A stretch of DNA of 64,000 nt, from assembly GCA_013390785.1 (NCBI GenBank), contig JACASW010000005.1:27297-91296 (forward strand), given 5' to 3'. Both the position numbers and the translations under genes were made by a program. The notes beneath the pieces were generated by a model. The model saw nothing but the letters and a program-made list of their open reading frames with translations, was not told where the DNA came from and ran no database searches. Positions 9,140 through 18,207 of the stretch are shown here, piece after piece. The first letter of the stretch is position 1. The number at the start of each line of letters is the position of its first letter. Source of the DNA: Marine Group I thaumarchaeote (GTDB taxonomy: Archaea > Thermoproteota > Nitrososphaeria > Nitrososphaerales > Nitrosopumilaceae).

Positions 9140-10738
9140 ATGAAAATGAATTTAATGCAAAAAAATCAAACATTTTTTTTAAAAAATAAACTATTAATTT
9201 CAGTATTTGCCGTATGGGCAATCTCATTATCATTTAGAATGAATGTTTATGATCCTACAGTGCCTATTTTAATGGATTCCCTAAATTTTCTCTCTTATGC
9301 GATAGACATTCATGTATTGGGAGGTTTACCAGAAAGTTATACAGTTACAAAACCTGGTTGGTCCATTTTACTTGCTGGGTTATTTTCAATTTTTGATTTT
9401 TCTGAAACTAGTTCATACATGCAATTACAGCGAATTACATCGATTTTTATTTCAAGCCTTACAATATTTCCACTGTATTTTTTATGTAATGTATTTGTTG
9501 AGAAAAAATATAGTATTATTGGTGCTACACTATTTGCCTTTGCGCCAAGATTAATTGAAAATTCCATGTACGGAGCCACTGAACCATTATTCATACTATT
9601 TTTAACATTGACAATACTTTTCTTCTTAAAAAATTCACAAAAAAGTATCTATTTATCATTCCTATTTGCGGGAATCTCTAGTATTATTCGTCCTGAAGGA
9701 TTTTTTCTATTCTTAGCAATATCATTTTTGTTAATTTTCAAATTTAAACGTGAGAAATTTAAATTTCCAAAATACCTGTTTGCAGTGTTAATATTCATTG
9801 TTGTATTCTTGCCATTTGTATTACACACTGAGCATGTAAATCCTGAAACGTCAATATTTTCTAGAATAATGGGTTCTTCAGCACAATATTTCCAAACGTC
9901 AGATAAAGAAATTCATATGTCTGCTGATGATCGCTTGTTCACAACATCAAAAATATCTGTTATCACAGGTATTGAATACTTTGCAAAATATCTAGGTTGG
10001 GTAATGATACCTATGTTTATAATCACAGCGCCTATAGGCTTTCTTTTATTCTTAAAAAATCGTACATACACAAGAATATCTATTGTTGTAATAGCGGCAA
10101 TTATTTCAATTCCTGCATTTTATGCTTACTCATTTCCACTTTCAGAAGCAAAGTACATGTTCTCTTTATTTCCCTCATTTGTTGTTTTTTCTATTCTGCC
10201 AATTAAATTATTTGTCGAAAGATTTCAAAGAAAGAATGTAATAATCATAATTATTTTAGCAGTCATAATTCTTTCTGGCATTGTATTTTATTACCACCAA
10301 TTTGATTCCAGTCATGATAGAGAAGCTATGTTAATTGCAAAACACATAGTTGACACTACAACCACTATAAACACATACCATCCAGAAAGCCTTTTTATCA
10401 AAAGCTTTGATTTGCCTCAGAATTGGTCAGATCTCATATATTTCCACAAAAACACTGAACGAACTGGTATCGAGGATATGCCACACAAAATTGTGAGAAT
10501 AGATCCGGATGAGTTTGAATCTACCGAATCTTTAATTTTAGAACACGACAAACAATTTTCGCATCTAATTGTAGATTCAATGGATAATAGGCCAGAATTT
10601 CTTAAAGATGTTTTCGAAAATGAGGATAAATATCCATATCTAATTAAAGAATGGGACTCAAAAAATGATGGATTTACATATCATGTAAAAATCTTCAAAA
10701 TTGATTATAGCCTATTTAATTTGGAGATTGAAAAGTGA
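9140..10738 (+). CDS. Polytopic GT39/ArnT-like glycosyltransferase
   Basis: A 532-residue integral membrane protein with roughly ten to twelve hydrophobic segments and a soluble C-terminal domain of about 140 residues. An acidic first extracytoplasmic loop (FRMNVYDPTVPILMDS, about 35-50) and the segment YTVTKPGWSILLAGLFSIF match the PMT_2/ArnT architecture, in which a polyprenyl-phosphate sugar is transferred outside the cell. The GTGA overlap with the next gene indicates translational coupling of two membrane proteins. The donor may come from the DPM-like synthase at 16425-17447. The exact acceptor, lipid or protein, is not decidable from sequence. Confidence 0.75.
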   Translation: MKMNLMQKNQTFFLKNKLLISVFAVWAISLSFRMNVYDPTVPILMDSLNFLSYAIDIHVLGGLPESYTVTKPGWSILLAGLFSIFDFSETSSYMQLQRITSIFISSLTIFPLYFLCNVFVEKKYSIIGATLFAFAPRLIENSMYGATEPLFILFLTLTILFFLKNSQKSIYLSFLFAGISSIIRPEGFFLFLAISFLLIFKFKREKFKFPKYLFAVLIFIVVFLPFVLHTEHVNPETSIFSRIMGSSAQYFQTSDKEIHMSADDRLFTTSKISVITGIEYFAKYLGWVMIPMFIITAPIGFLLFLKNRTYTRISIVVIAAIISIPAFYAYSFPLSEAKYMFSLFPSFVVFSILPIKLFVERFQRKNVIIIIILAVIILSGIVFYYHQFDSSHDREAMLIAKHIVDTTTTINTYHPESLFIKSFDLPQNWSDLIYFHKNTERTGIEDMPHKIVRIDPDEFESTESLILEHDKQFSHLIVDSMDNRPEFLKDVFENEDKYPYLIKEWDSKNDGFTYHVKIFKIDYSLFNLEIEK

Positions 10739-12564
10739 ACAAGCCAGAAATAAATCATGATTTGCAAAATTATGATGATTCAAAATCTTATATTTCAAAA
10801 AATAGAAAAAATGTAATAATTTTTCTAGCTACATCTTTGTTTTCAGTTCATACGCTTGCGTATATTCTGAAGTTTAAGCTAAACTTTCCATTTGGCGATG
10901 ATAATCATACCTATTCGTCTGCATATGAATATTTGTCAACCGGTTCCTGGGATGGTTTTTTTGGAATAACTGAAATCAGTGAATATTCATCACACTTAAT
11001 CTATTCTTTAAAATTACTTGCACTACCAAATTTAATCTATAATTCGTTTGACGTAGTAAATTTTTATTATTTACAATGGATAATAATGTCTTTAACATTA
11101 TTGCTCTTATTTTTAATTCTTAAAAAAACTGATAAAAGACTTTATTGGGTTTTAATTCCAATCTCTGCGTTTATTTATTGCCCGATTTACAATACGGGAT
11201 ATTGGGTTTTCAGTTCAATAATGTGGTTGATGGTTACTCTCTGTATTGTTTTCACAATATATCTATTAAATAAAGAAAAAACTACTAACTCAATTTTTTT
11301 ATCATCTATATCAATAGCCATTTTTTCAACATTTTTTAATTTGATTGGGATAATAGCATGGCTTGCAGGATTCATTTGTTTGGCAAAAAGAGATAATGAA
11401 AGGAAAATTAGAAAAAAATATTTGACTGCATGGATTGCTGTCACTGTAATAATCGGATTTATTTTTGTCTTGTTAGTGACTTCCCTGAAAGTAATTCAGT
11501 TTGATGAAGAAACATATCTACTAAAGTTTTTTTCAATTGAGGGAATAAGTTTTGTAACTACTTATCTTGCAACATCTTATAGATTTGGAACAGAAAATAT
11601 TTTTTTCAGTAAGATTATTGGTGTTATAACTTTAATATTATCTGGGTATTTTTTTTATTATTTCATAAGAATCAAAAAGAACGTACAGGAATCATATCCT
11701 TGGCTGTTGTTTATTTTATTAGGTATAATTTCAGGTATTATAATTGCAATAGGCAGAATGGGATTAGAGGGGCATGACGGCAATGAATCATTTTACAAGG
11801 CTGTTTCACAATTTTCTCAGATAGGCATTCTTGTTTTAGTTTCCATGTTGATGTTAGAAATCAAGAAAAATCGAACAAAGAAATTTACTAATATTAAATT
11901 GTGTTTGTGTATTCTAATAATAATATCACAGATGGTTTTCTTGATTCCATCATACTATGCTAGCTGGGTTAAGGCTGAACACTATTATGATGTAAAAAAT
12001 GTGTACGTGGATTGTTATTCGTTAACGCATGGAACAGAGTGTTTAGACTGGACCGAATATCCACGGTTCGCTCTCCCATTTGAACGGAATGAAGTACATG
12101 CAGTTAATTTCTGGCTTGAAAATAAAATGAGTATTTTTGGTGATACAAATTTTAATCAACAAAATAGACATGATTTAAACAAGTTTAGAACTATTTTGGA
12201 AAATAACCCTGATATTGAACTTGGTTTTGGTAAAATTGAAAGAATCAATGGACAATTGGTTTCAGAACAACCAATTGTTATTGAGGAAAGTTTTGTTAAC
12301 ATAGAAGGATGGATACTTGATGAAAACAAATCACCCGTTGACAGCATCTTCCTTATGATAGATAATAAGCCGCTGCTAAAATACGATGATTTTGTGTCTG
12401 TAGAAGATAAGAAACCAGGCTATGTTTCAGAAAAAAATTCTGGCTGGAATATGATTTTCTTATCTGGATATATTGAAAAAGGATGTCATGAGATCGGTAT
12501 AATTGGTTTAAGTAGTGAGACATTAGTAAAGCTTCAAGAAAAAATTGAGATGTGTAGGATATGA
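10735..12564 (+). CDS. Polytopic membrane protein with C-terminal soluble domain
   Basis: The GTG start lies in the stop of the preceding gene (GTGA). The 609-residue product has about ten transmembrane segments between residues 28 and 415, then a soluble region of about 190 residues that ends in a probable beta-sandwich of about 95 residues (from INGQLVSEQPIV on: EGWILDENKSPVDSIFLMID, then SGWNMIFL). The shape, many TM helices followed by a beta-sandwich, is that of GtrII/YfhO-like or GT-C surface glycosyltransferases, but I do not recognise a catalytic motif. It is best called an uncharacterised GT-C-like membrane protein that works with its coupled neighbour. Confidence 0.7.
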   Translation: MNKPEINHDLQNYDDSKSYISKNRKNVIIFLATSLFSVHTLAYILKFKLNFPFGDDNHTYSSAYEYLSTGSWDGFFGITEISEYSSHLIYSLKLLALPNLIYNSFDVVNFYYLQWIIMSLTLLLLFLILKKTDKRLYWVLIPISAFIYCPIYNTGYWVFSSIMWLMVTLCIVFTIYLLNKEKTTNSIFLSSISIAIFSTFFNLIGIIAWLAGFICLAKRDNERKIRKKYLTAWIAVTVIIGFIFVLLVTSLKVIQFDEETYLLKFFSIEGISFVTTYLATSYRFGTENIFFSKIIGVITLILSGYFFYYFIRIKKNVQESYPWLLFILLGIISGIIIAIGRMGLEGHDGNESFYKAVSQFSQIGILVLVSMLMLEIKKNRTKKFTNIKLCLCILIIISQMVFLIPSYYASWVKAEHYYDVKNVYVDCYSLTHGTECLDWTEYPRFALPFERNEVHAVNFWLENKMSIFGDTNFNQQNRHDLNKFRTILENNPDIELGFGKIERINGQLVSEQPIVIEESFVNIEGWILDENKSPVDSIFLMIDNKPLLKYDDFVSVEDKKPGYVSEKNSGWNMIFLSGYIEKGCHEIGIIGLSSETLVKLQEKIEMCRI

Positions 12565-12591
12565 ATAGTCTTAGATATTTTAAGACAATAA

Positions 12592-13977
12592 TTAATCAAT
12601 TAATAATCTCTTAGTTGCTCCAGATAAAAATAAACAATCAGGATCATATTTTGTTTTCATTTGAAGAATTTTCTTATAATTAGGATACATACGATGGAAA
12701 TCATCTTGTGAGAAATACGGATGTTTGGCCAGATATGTTTTCCCTTCATGTTTCAATATAATATCAGTTAGTTTTTTACAATATTCATCTCTTTGTTCTG
12801 TTGTAATAGCATTAAGAGAAAAATTCATTGTAATAGATAATCCATCATTCGCAAACGAGAGATGTGATGAATCAGATTTGTGTCTTTTAATTCCACAGAT
12901 AAATGGATAAAGCCTGAAATGCCTACTAAGTGATAAAAGTTCCATAAAAGCTTGCATTACAATATCCCTACTAAATATAGTCTGAATTTCAAAAAATCCA
13001 GATGGAGTAAATAACAAATTAAAATTAGGTTTGGCAGAATGAGGATATTGATATTTTGGGAATGGAATTATGCTTTGAACATTTGATGTAGATGTTCTAC
13101 GATATCTTATATCGCAAAGAATTCTATTTGTATTATTATTCCAGAGTAATTTACACAGAGACCAAAAACTTTTCGGTGTTAGCTGATATACCCTTGGTTT
13201 TTTTACAAGAAATTCTTTGAATTTTTCATTAGAACAGTTTTGCTCGTTAACAAATCTACATGAATCAGATATGCCTTGACCCATATTTTCGCCTGATGCA
13301 AATGGATTAAGTAAAGCGTGAGCGTATTCAAGTCCATTTTCCTCAAGGGAATAAAAAAAATCAACTAGCTTCTCAAGATTAGGAATTCTTTGTATTTGAT
13401 GTTGTACCATGTAAGAGGGAACCGGTTTTAATTTCAATGTAATTTCTGTAATTAGGCCTAAAAATCCCAAGCCTCCTACAATTGAATTAAATAATTCAGA
13501 TCCAGTATCATTTTTTACTATTTTTGTTGTACCATCTGCTAACATTATTTTAAATGAAATAATATTTTGACTAAAATTTCCATTTTTCCATGAATCCTTT
13601 CCATGTACATTGGTTGACAGCATTCCACCTATAGCATCATTAACAGAACCAGACAAACCAACCAAAATCCAATTCTGTGGCATGATTACATTTAACAAAT
13701 CACCTATACGAACTCCAGGTTCAACTGTAATTTCACCATTCTCAGAATCAAATGATTTTATCGAATTGAGTTGTTTTGTATCAATTACTAATTGGTTATT
13801 GAAAAATACATCACTGTAACTATTTCCACCACCTTGTATCGCAATTTTAAATTTTTGCTGTTTTGCAAAATCAATACATTTTGTTAAATCACCCAGATTT
13901 TTGGGTGTCGCAACAAGTGTGTTTACAGATTTAAAAAGACCGAATCCAGTAACAATTTTTTGTTTAGGTTGTTCCAT
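12592..13977 (-). CDS. FAD-binding PCMH oxidoreductase, DprE1-like
   Basis: The ATG at 13977 (461 residues) is preferred because the longer frame overlaps the upstream gene and adds an unrelated sequence. An N-terminal FAD-binding PCMH domain is clear: AIQGGGNSYSDV for the pyrophosphate loop, ITVEPGVRIGDLL, then GMLSTNVHGKDSW. The NVHGK element and the overall order resemble DprE1, the flavoprotein that oxidises decaprenyl-phospho-ribose at C2, and related sugar-lactone oxidases. It is the last gene of a minus-strand block that contains a polyprenyl-phosphate sugar synthase-like GT2 and a flippase-like protein, which fits a lipid-linked sugar substrate. Sugar-acid dehydrogenation is the alternative. 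Confidence 0.8.
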   Translation of the reverse strand: MEQPKQKIVTGFGLFKSVNTLVATPKNLGDLTKCIDFAKQQKFKIAIQGGGNSYSDVFFNNQLVIDTKQLNSIKSFDSENGEITVEPGVRIGDLLNVIMPQNWILVGLSGSVNDAIGGMLSTNVHGKDSWKNGNFSQNIISFKIMLADGTTKIVKNDTGSELFNSIVGGLGFLGLITEITLKLKPVPSYMVQHQIQRIPNLEKLVDFFYSLEENGLEYAHALLNPFASGENMGQGISDSCRFVNEQNCSNEKFKEFLVKKPRVYQLTPKSFWSLCKLLWNNNTNRILCDIRYRRTSTSNVQSIIPFPKYQYPHSAKPNFNLLFTPSGFFEIQTIFSRDIVMQAFMELLSLSRHFRLYPFICGIKRHKSDSSHLSFANDGLSITMNFSLNAITTEQRDEYCKKLTDIILKHEGKTYLAKHPYFSQDDFHRMYPNYKKILQMKTKYDPDCLFLSGATKRLLID

Positions 13978-13985
13978 ATCTTGTT

Positions 13986-15425
13986 TTATAAACTTCCAAA
14001 ATTGACAAAATTTGAAAATTGCTTGGAAGCAAATTTTAACACAATTTGCCACAAACCCTCTTGTAGTGTTTTTTCTAGGCTATCAAAGAAATAATGAATT
14101 TCCTTTTCTTCTATAATTAATGATGGTTTAAAGAAAAGTGCAACCTCATCTGTATTTGAAAAAATGACTAAAATTTTATAATTTTTATACATCCAGTCAG
14201 ATATCGCAGCAGCAGCTAATTTTGGAACAAATTTTGGATCCTTAGTAATGCTTAATGGAACAAGTTTTAGAATTTTACTGATAACTAGATTATCTGTGTT
14301 AAAAAATATTCCATGCAAAGCACCTGAACCCCTGCATTCTTTTACTTCATTACTATATTTCTCTAAAAGTTGGTGACAGCGTTCTTTCACAATTTTTTCT
14401 ATGTGGAAACTTTTTTTCTCATAGTTTTCCTCTTGCATAATGTTAATGGCTTCTATAGCAGTGATACATTCTTCACCAAGTCCATTGTATGTAGATGTAT
14501 GAAGTAAGGCATCACGTGTATTTCCATATGCCTTTTTTAATATTGGTGCCCTGGCAACATAAGCAGATATTGATGCCTTTCCACCGCCTAACGATTTAGA
14601 AGTTGTAAGAATATCAGGTAAAACATTATGGCCCATGAAATTAAACATGGTGCCTGTTTTGTACCAACCTACGTAAATCTCATCAAAAATCAAAATAATA
14701 CCATTTTCATTACAAATTTTTTGTAATTCCTGTAAGAAATTTGTGTGACATTGACGTAATGTAAGAGTTTGAAATGGTTCAATGATTAATGCATAAACAT
14801 TAGATTCACCAGATTCATTTCTATGTTCATTAATTTTCTGCTTTACAGAATCAATATTGTCATATTCAAACGAATCAGTATTTGGAATTTCAGGATACCT
14901 GAAGTATACTTCTTTTGATGCAGTTATACTTGCAGAGCCCAATAATTTTCCATGAAATGAAATGTCTGAATGTAAGATCACTTTTCTCTTCCCATCATGA
15001 TATTTGTAAGCAAGTTTCATCGATCCCTCAACAGCTTCTGCCCCGGAATTACAAAAAAAAGAATAGTCCAGATCTTTGGGTAGAAGTTGAGCAATGTTAT
15101 GACTTAGAGCTGCAAGATATGGAGAAAAAATTGTTTTATGAACTTCCATTTTCTTTTTTTTCTGAAAATTTATTCGTGTCTCCAATATTCTAGGATGGTT
15201 ATGACCATGACTTAGAACGCCTATTCCACCAGTCACATCTAGAATTTTTTCATTATTCTTGGTATATATCCAAACTCCTTCGGAGTGATCTACATCCTCC
15301 CTACCAGCTGCAAAAGCTCCAAAAAGTTGCTCGAGTGATGGATTGACATATTTTTTGTATAATTCTCTAACCTCTTTGTTAGTTAAATCATAACAATCAT
15401 CAGAACTGAATAATTTATCAACCAT
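13986..15425 (-). CDS. Class III PLP aminotransferase
   Basis: The 479-residue protein is a class III (ornithine/GSA-type) fold-type I enzyme. The DEIYVGWYKTG segment carries the PLP aspartate (Asp248), and the Schiff-base lysine is Lys277 in TTSKSLGGGKAS. An N-terminal element, GGIGVLSHGHNHPRI, is typical. Members transaminate omega-amino acids or keto sugars, or act as glutamate-1-semialdehyde mutase-like isomerases. Its stop is 8 bases from the start of the DprE1-like gene, and it starts 32 bases after the flippase-like gene, so the four minus-strand genes 17447 to 12592 are probably one operon. A role in making an amino-containing lipid-linked unit is inference. Confidence 0.85.
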   Translation of the reverse strand: MVDKLFSSDDCYDLTNKEVRELYKKYVNPSLEQLFGAFAAGREDVDHSEGVWIYTKNNEKILDVTGGIGVLSHGHNHPRILETRINFQKKKKMEVHKTIFSPYLAALSHNIAQLLPKDLDYSFFCNSGAEAVEGSMKLAYKYHDGKRKVILHSDISFHGKLLGSASITASKEVYFRYPEIPNTDSFEYDNIDSVKQKINEHRNESGESNVYALIIEPFQTLTLRQCHTNFLQELQKICNENGIILIFDEIYVGWYKTGTMFNFMGHNVLPDILTTSKSLGGGKASISAYVARAPILKKAYGNTRDALLHTSTYNGLGEECITAIEAINIMQEENYEKKSFHIEKIVKERCHQLLEKYSNEVKECRGSGALHGIFFNTDNLVISKILKLVPLSITKDPKFVPKLAAAAISDWMYKNYKILVIFSNTDEVALFFKPSLIIEEKEIHYFFDSLEKTLQEGLWQIVLKFASKQFSNFVNFGSL

Positions 15426-15457
15426 GATGCCAAAAAACTAATTAATTTTTATTTAAA

Positions 15458-16417
15458 TTAATCTATTGATTTTTCACCTGATGGTAAGGATAATCCACCA
15501 GTGATTTTAAGAACGGCTAAACCAACAAAAATACTATACCATCTTGTAATTATTCTAGCAAGAATGACTACAGTTAATGAAACAGTGATATCAATTCCAC
15601 GCAAGCTTAAAAATCCAGCCAGACTACCTTCAAAAACGCCTATACCTAATGGTAAAAATGTTATTACGCCTAAAATTATCGATGCAGTATACATAGAAAC
15701 TAAAGTCAATAACTCTATGCTATCTATTCCGAATGATAATAGTAACAAATGTATTGCAATACATTCTACAAACCAAAAAAATATAGAAAGTATTACACTA
15801 TAAAACAAAACTCTGCCTCTAGTTAAACTTTGTATGAGTTCAATTGATTCAGACATTGATTCTGTGTATTTTTTTAAAAATCTAATTTTTGAAAATTTGT
15901 TAATAGTTTTCAAAAAATATTTTTTGTTGTTAATTAAATAAAATACTAGAAGCAAAACTATACTAAAAATTATAAATATGTACACAGTAAATTCAAAAAA
16001 CCATATACTCGTAACAGATAATACCACTAAACCCAATGCATTATAAAATAATTCAGTGATAACTATTGGGCTAGTCTTAGAGCGAGGAATGTTAAATCTA
16101 TTTTTTAATAATTGAGACTTTAGAAATTCTCCCACTTCACCCGGTATGAACGTTAATGAAAAACCTGAAATATATATGCCAAAACTACTTTTTGGCGGTA
16201 TTGTGATGTTAGAATTTCTTAATAGTATCTGCCAACGAGCAAATAAAATAAACCAACCTAATGTAACAAGAGACAAAATAATAGGCAAATACTCAATTTT
16301 AAAATTAATTAATTGATCAAAAACCAAATTGAGATCGGAAAAAGATAAGATGATTGAATAAAATCCAATGATAGCTATGCCTATAATCAGTATTTTTTTT
16401 AAATTACTAGAAATCAT
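15458..16417 (-). CDS. LPG-synthase-TM (UPF0104) family membrane protein
   Basis: A 319-residue protein with about eight transmembrane segments, and conserved sequences of the lysylphosphatidylglycerol-synthase transmembrane family: the early ARWQILLRN, the GFSLTFIPGEVGEFLKS motif and the late VGFITFLPLGIGVFEG-like segment (here ITFLPLGIGVFEGSLAG). In archaea such proteins often accompany a dolichol-phosphate-mannose-type glycosyltransferase and are proposed to move lipid-linked sugars across the membrane. Here the gene follows the GT2 gene by 7 bases, which is that arrangement exactly. The enzyme or flippase activity itself is not shown by the sequence. Confidence 0.85.
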   Translation of the reverse strand: MISSNLKKILIIGIAIIGFYSIILSFSDLNLVFDQLINFKIEYLPIILSLVTLGWFILFARWQILLRNSNITIPPKSSFGIYISGFSLTFIPGEVGEFLKSQLLKNRFNIPRSKTSPIVITELFYNALGLVVLSVTSIWFFEFTVYIFIIFSIVLLLVFYLINNKKYFLKTINKFSKIRFLKKYTESMSESIELIQSLTRGRVLFYSVILSIFFWFVECIAIHLLLLSFGIDSIELLTLVSMYTASIILGVITFLPLGIGVFEGSLAGFLSLRGIDITVSLTVVILARIITRWYSIFVGLAVLKITGGLSLPSGEKSID

Positions 16418-16424
16418 TTGAATT

Positions 16425-17447
16425 CTAATAACGAAGGATAAATTTTAAAAAAATTAACCCATATTTTATTCCTGAAATTTTTTCATCTGATCTAGTTTTC
16501 GACTGACCTAATCGCTTATTGAAAGTAAGTGGAACTTCTACAATCCTCAAATTTTTTTCTATAGATCTCATTGTTAAATAAAGAGGAAAGGCAGGTCCAC
16601 CAATTGCGTCACCTGTTTTGTGATCAATAAATTGGTCAGTCAGTTTTTCCAATGATTCTTTTTTAATTACTCTAAATAAACATCCAACATCTGTCAAATT
16701 GATTATACCGAAATGATGTAGACTGAAATATTTGAATTGAATTAATTTAGCTAACCAATAATTTCCCCAAACATGCATTATACTATTTTGATTCCCTTTC
16801 TGTGTAAAAATTTGAACCTGTCTGGTACCTACAACCATATCGCAGTTTGATAAATAGGGAATCATTTTGTCAAGATCGTATGCATTATTTGTACCGTCTG
16901 CTTCGGCAGTGGCAATAATATTAGCGTCAGTTTTCAGTGCTTCTTTTAATCCAATAGCATAAGAATGAGCAAATCCTCTGTTTTTCTCTTGCCTAATTAC
17001 TTTAGCGCCACATTTTTCCGCTAATAGTGCTGTATCATCCATACTTTTGTTATCAACAACAATTACTGATTCAACATCTCTATGTTTTATGAAATCTTTT
17101 ACGGTCTTCTCAATAGAATCTTGCTCATTATAGGCAGCGATTGTAACGCAAAGTCTTGGAGAATTTATTGGATTGTATTTCAAAAAATGTTGTGCCGGAT
17201 CAGTTTTGAAGTGTTTTCTTTGTAGCATGAAAACTATTAAAGATATTATCCATAGTATGTCAGCAAAGATGATCCATTTGAAATAAAGTGAATAATAGAT
17301 ATTCTCAAACAATCCACTCTCAGAACCGCTTAATACAATATCAATTCCCACAGTAGCCCATGAGTAAAGATTGAGCACAATCCATGTTATATTAGCCACA
17401 AAAAGTATTCCGAATGTTATAACAAGTAAAAAAAAGAATTTTTTCAT
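16425..17447 (-). CDS. GT2-family polyprenyl-phosphate sugar synthase-like protein
   Basis: Two N-terminal membrane segments (about 4-27 and 57-75) precede a GT2 domain from residue 99. Key elements are VTIAAYNEQDSIEKT, the IVVDNKSMDDTA metal-binding strand (131-138 core) and AEADGT (181-186), the equivalent of the DXD motif. This is the dolichyl-phosphate-mannose/glucose synthase group, which charges a polyprenyl phosphate with a hexose from a nucleotide sugar on the cytoplasmic side. It is the first gene of the minus-strand block, and its neighbour is a flippase-like protein. It could be the donor-lipid source for the GT39-like proteins at 9140-12564. Confidence 0.85.
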   Translation of the reverse strand: MKKFFFLLVITFGILFVANITWIVLNLYSWATVGIDIVLSGSESGLFENIYYSLYFKWIIFADILWIISLIVFMLQRKHFKTDPAQHFLKYNPINSPRLCVTIAAYNEQDSIEKTVKDFIKHRDVESVIVVDNKSMDDTALLAEKCGAKVIRQEKNRGFAHSYAIGLKEALKTDANIIATAEADGTNNAYDLDKMIPYLSNCDMVVGTRQVQIFTQKGNQNSIMHVWGNYWLAKLIQFKYFSLHHFGIINLTDVGCLFRVIKKESLEKLTDQFIDHKTGDAIGGPAFPLYLTMRSIEKNLRIVEVPLTFNKRLGQSKTRSDEKISGIKYGLIFLKFILRY

Positions 17448-17505
17448 TTATCAAGAAGTTCATGATGTAGTAATAAATAATTACTAAGCTTTATCGAATT
17501 TACTA

Positions 17506-18207
17506 ATGAAAGCAGTAATTTTAGCTGGTGGTTATGGTACTAGAATTTCAGAAGAATCGAACATAATCCCCAAGCCGCTTATCGAAATAGGAGGAAAACC
17601 AATTTTATGGCATATTATGAAAATTTACTCTACTTACAAAATTGATGACTTCATTATTTGTTTGGGCTACAAGGGAAAAAAAATCAAAGAATATTTTGAA
17701 CAATTTGATTCTAAGTTATGGAATATTCAATTAATTGATACAGGTCTGGATACAATGACTGGGGGTAGACTAAAAAGAATTCAAGATAAAATAGATAACA
17801 CTTTTTGTATGACGTATGGTGATGGTGTAAGTAATATTAATCTCAATAATTTAGTAACATTTCATAAAGAAAAAAAATCTTTGGCTACACTAACAGCTAT
17901 CCATCCTCCAGAAAGATTTGGTGTGTTGAATCTATCAGGAGATTACGTCACAGAATTTCATGAAAAACATACAGGTGAATCTTCATGGATAAATGGAGGA
18001 TTTTTTGTGTTTGAACCAGAAATTTTTGATTACTTACAGAATGATTCTACAGTGTTAGAAAAAGCACCGTTAGAAACTTTAGCAAAAGAGCAAAAATTGT
18101 CCGCGTTTAAACATAATGGATTTTGGCATCCAATGGATACATTGAGAGATAAAAAACACTTAGAAGATTTATGGACTTCAGAAAAAGCTCCATGGAAAAT
18201 TTGGTAA
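17506..18207 (+). CDS. rfbF: Glucose-1-phosphate cytidylyltransferase
   Basis: The N-terminal nucleotidyltransferase signature (MKAVILAGGYGTRISEESN) with PKPLIEIGGKPILWHIM and the metal-binding YGDGVSNI are those of RfbF, which makes CDP-glucose from CTP and glucose-1-phosphate. At 233 residues it is slightly shorter than bacterial RfbF (about 257). Its stop codon directly abuts the ATG of the CDP-glucose dehydratase gene, forming the first pair of a CDP-deoxysugar block. The 58-bp gap on its left separates it from the divergent GT2 gene and must contain both promoters. Confidence 0.92.
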   Translation: MKAVILAGGYGTRISEESNIIPKPLIEIGGKPILWHIMKIYSTYKIDDFIICLGYKGKKIKEYFEQFDSKLWNIQLIDTGLDTMTGGRLKRIQDKIDNTFCMTYGDGVSNINLNNLVTFHKEKKSLATLTAIHPPERFGVLNLSGDYVTEFHEKHTGESSWINGGFFVFEPEIFDYLQNDSTVLEKAPLETLAKEQKLSAFKHNGFWHPMDTLRDKKHLEDLWTSEKAPWKIW

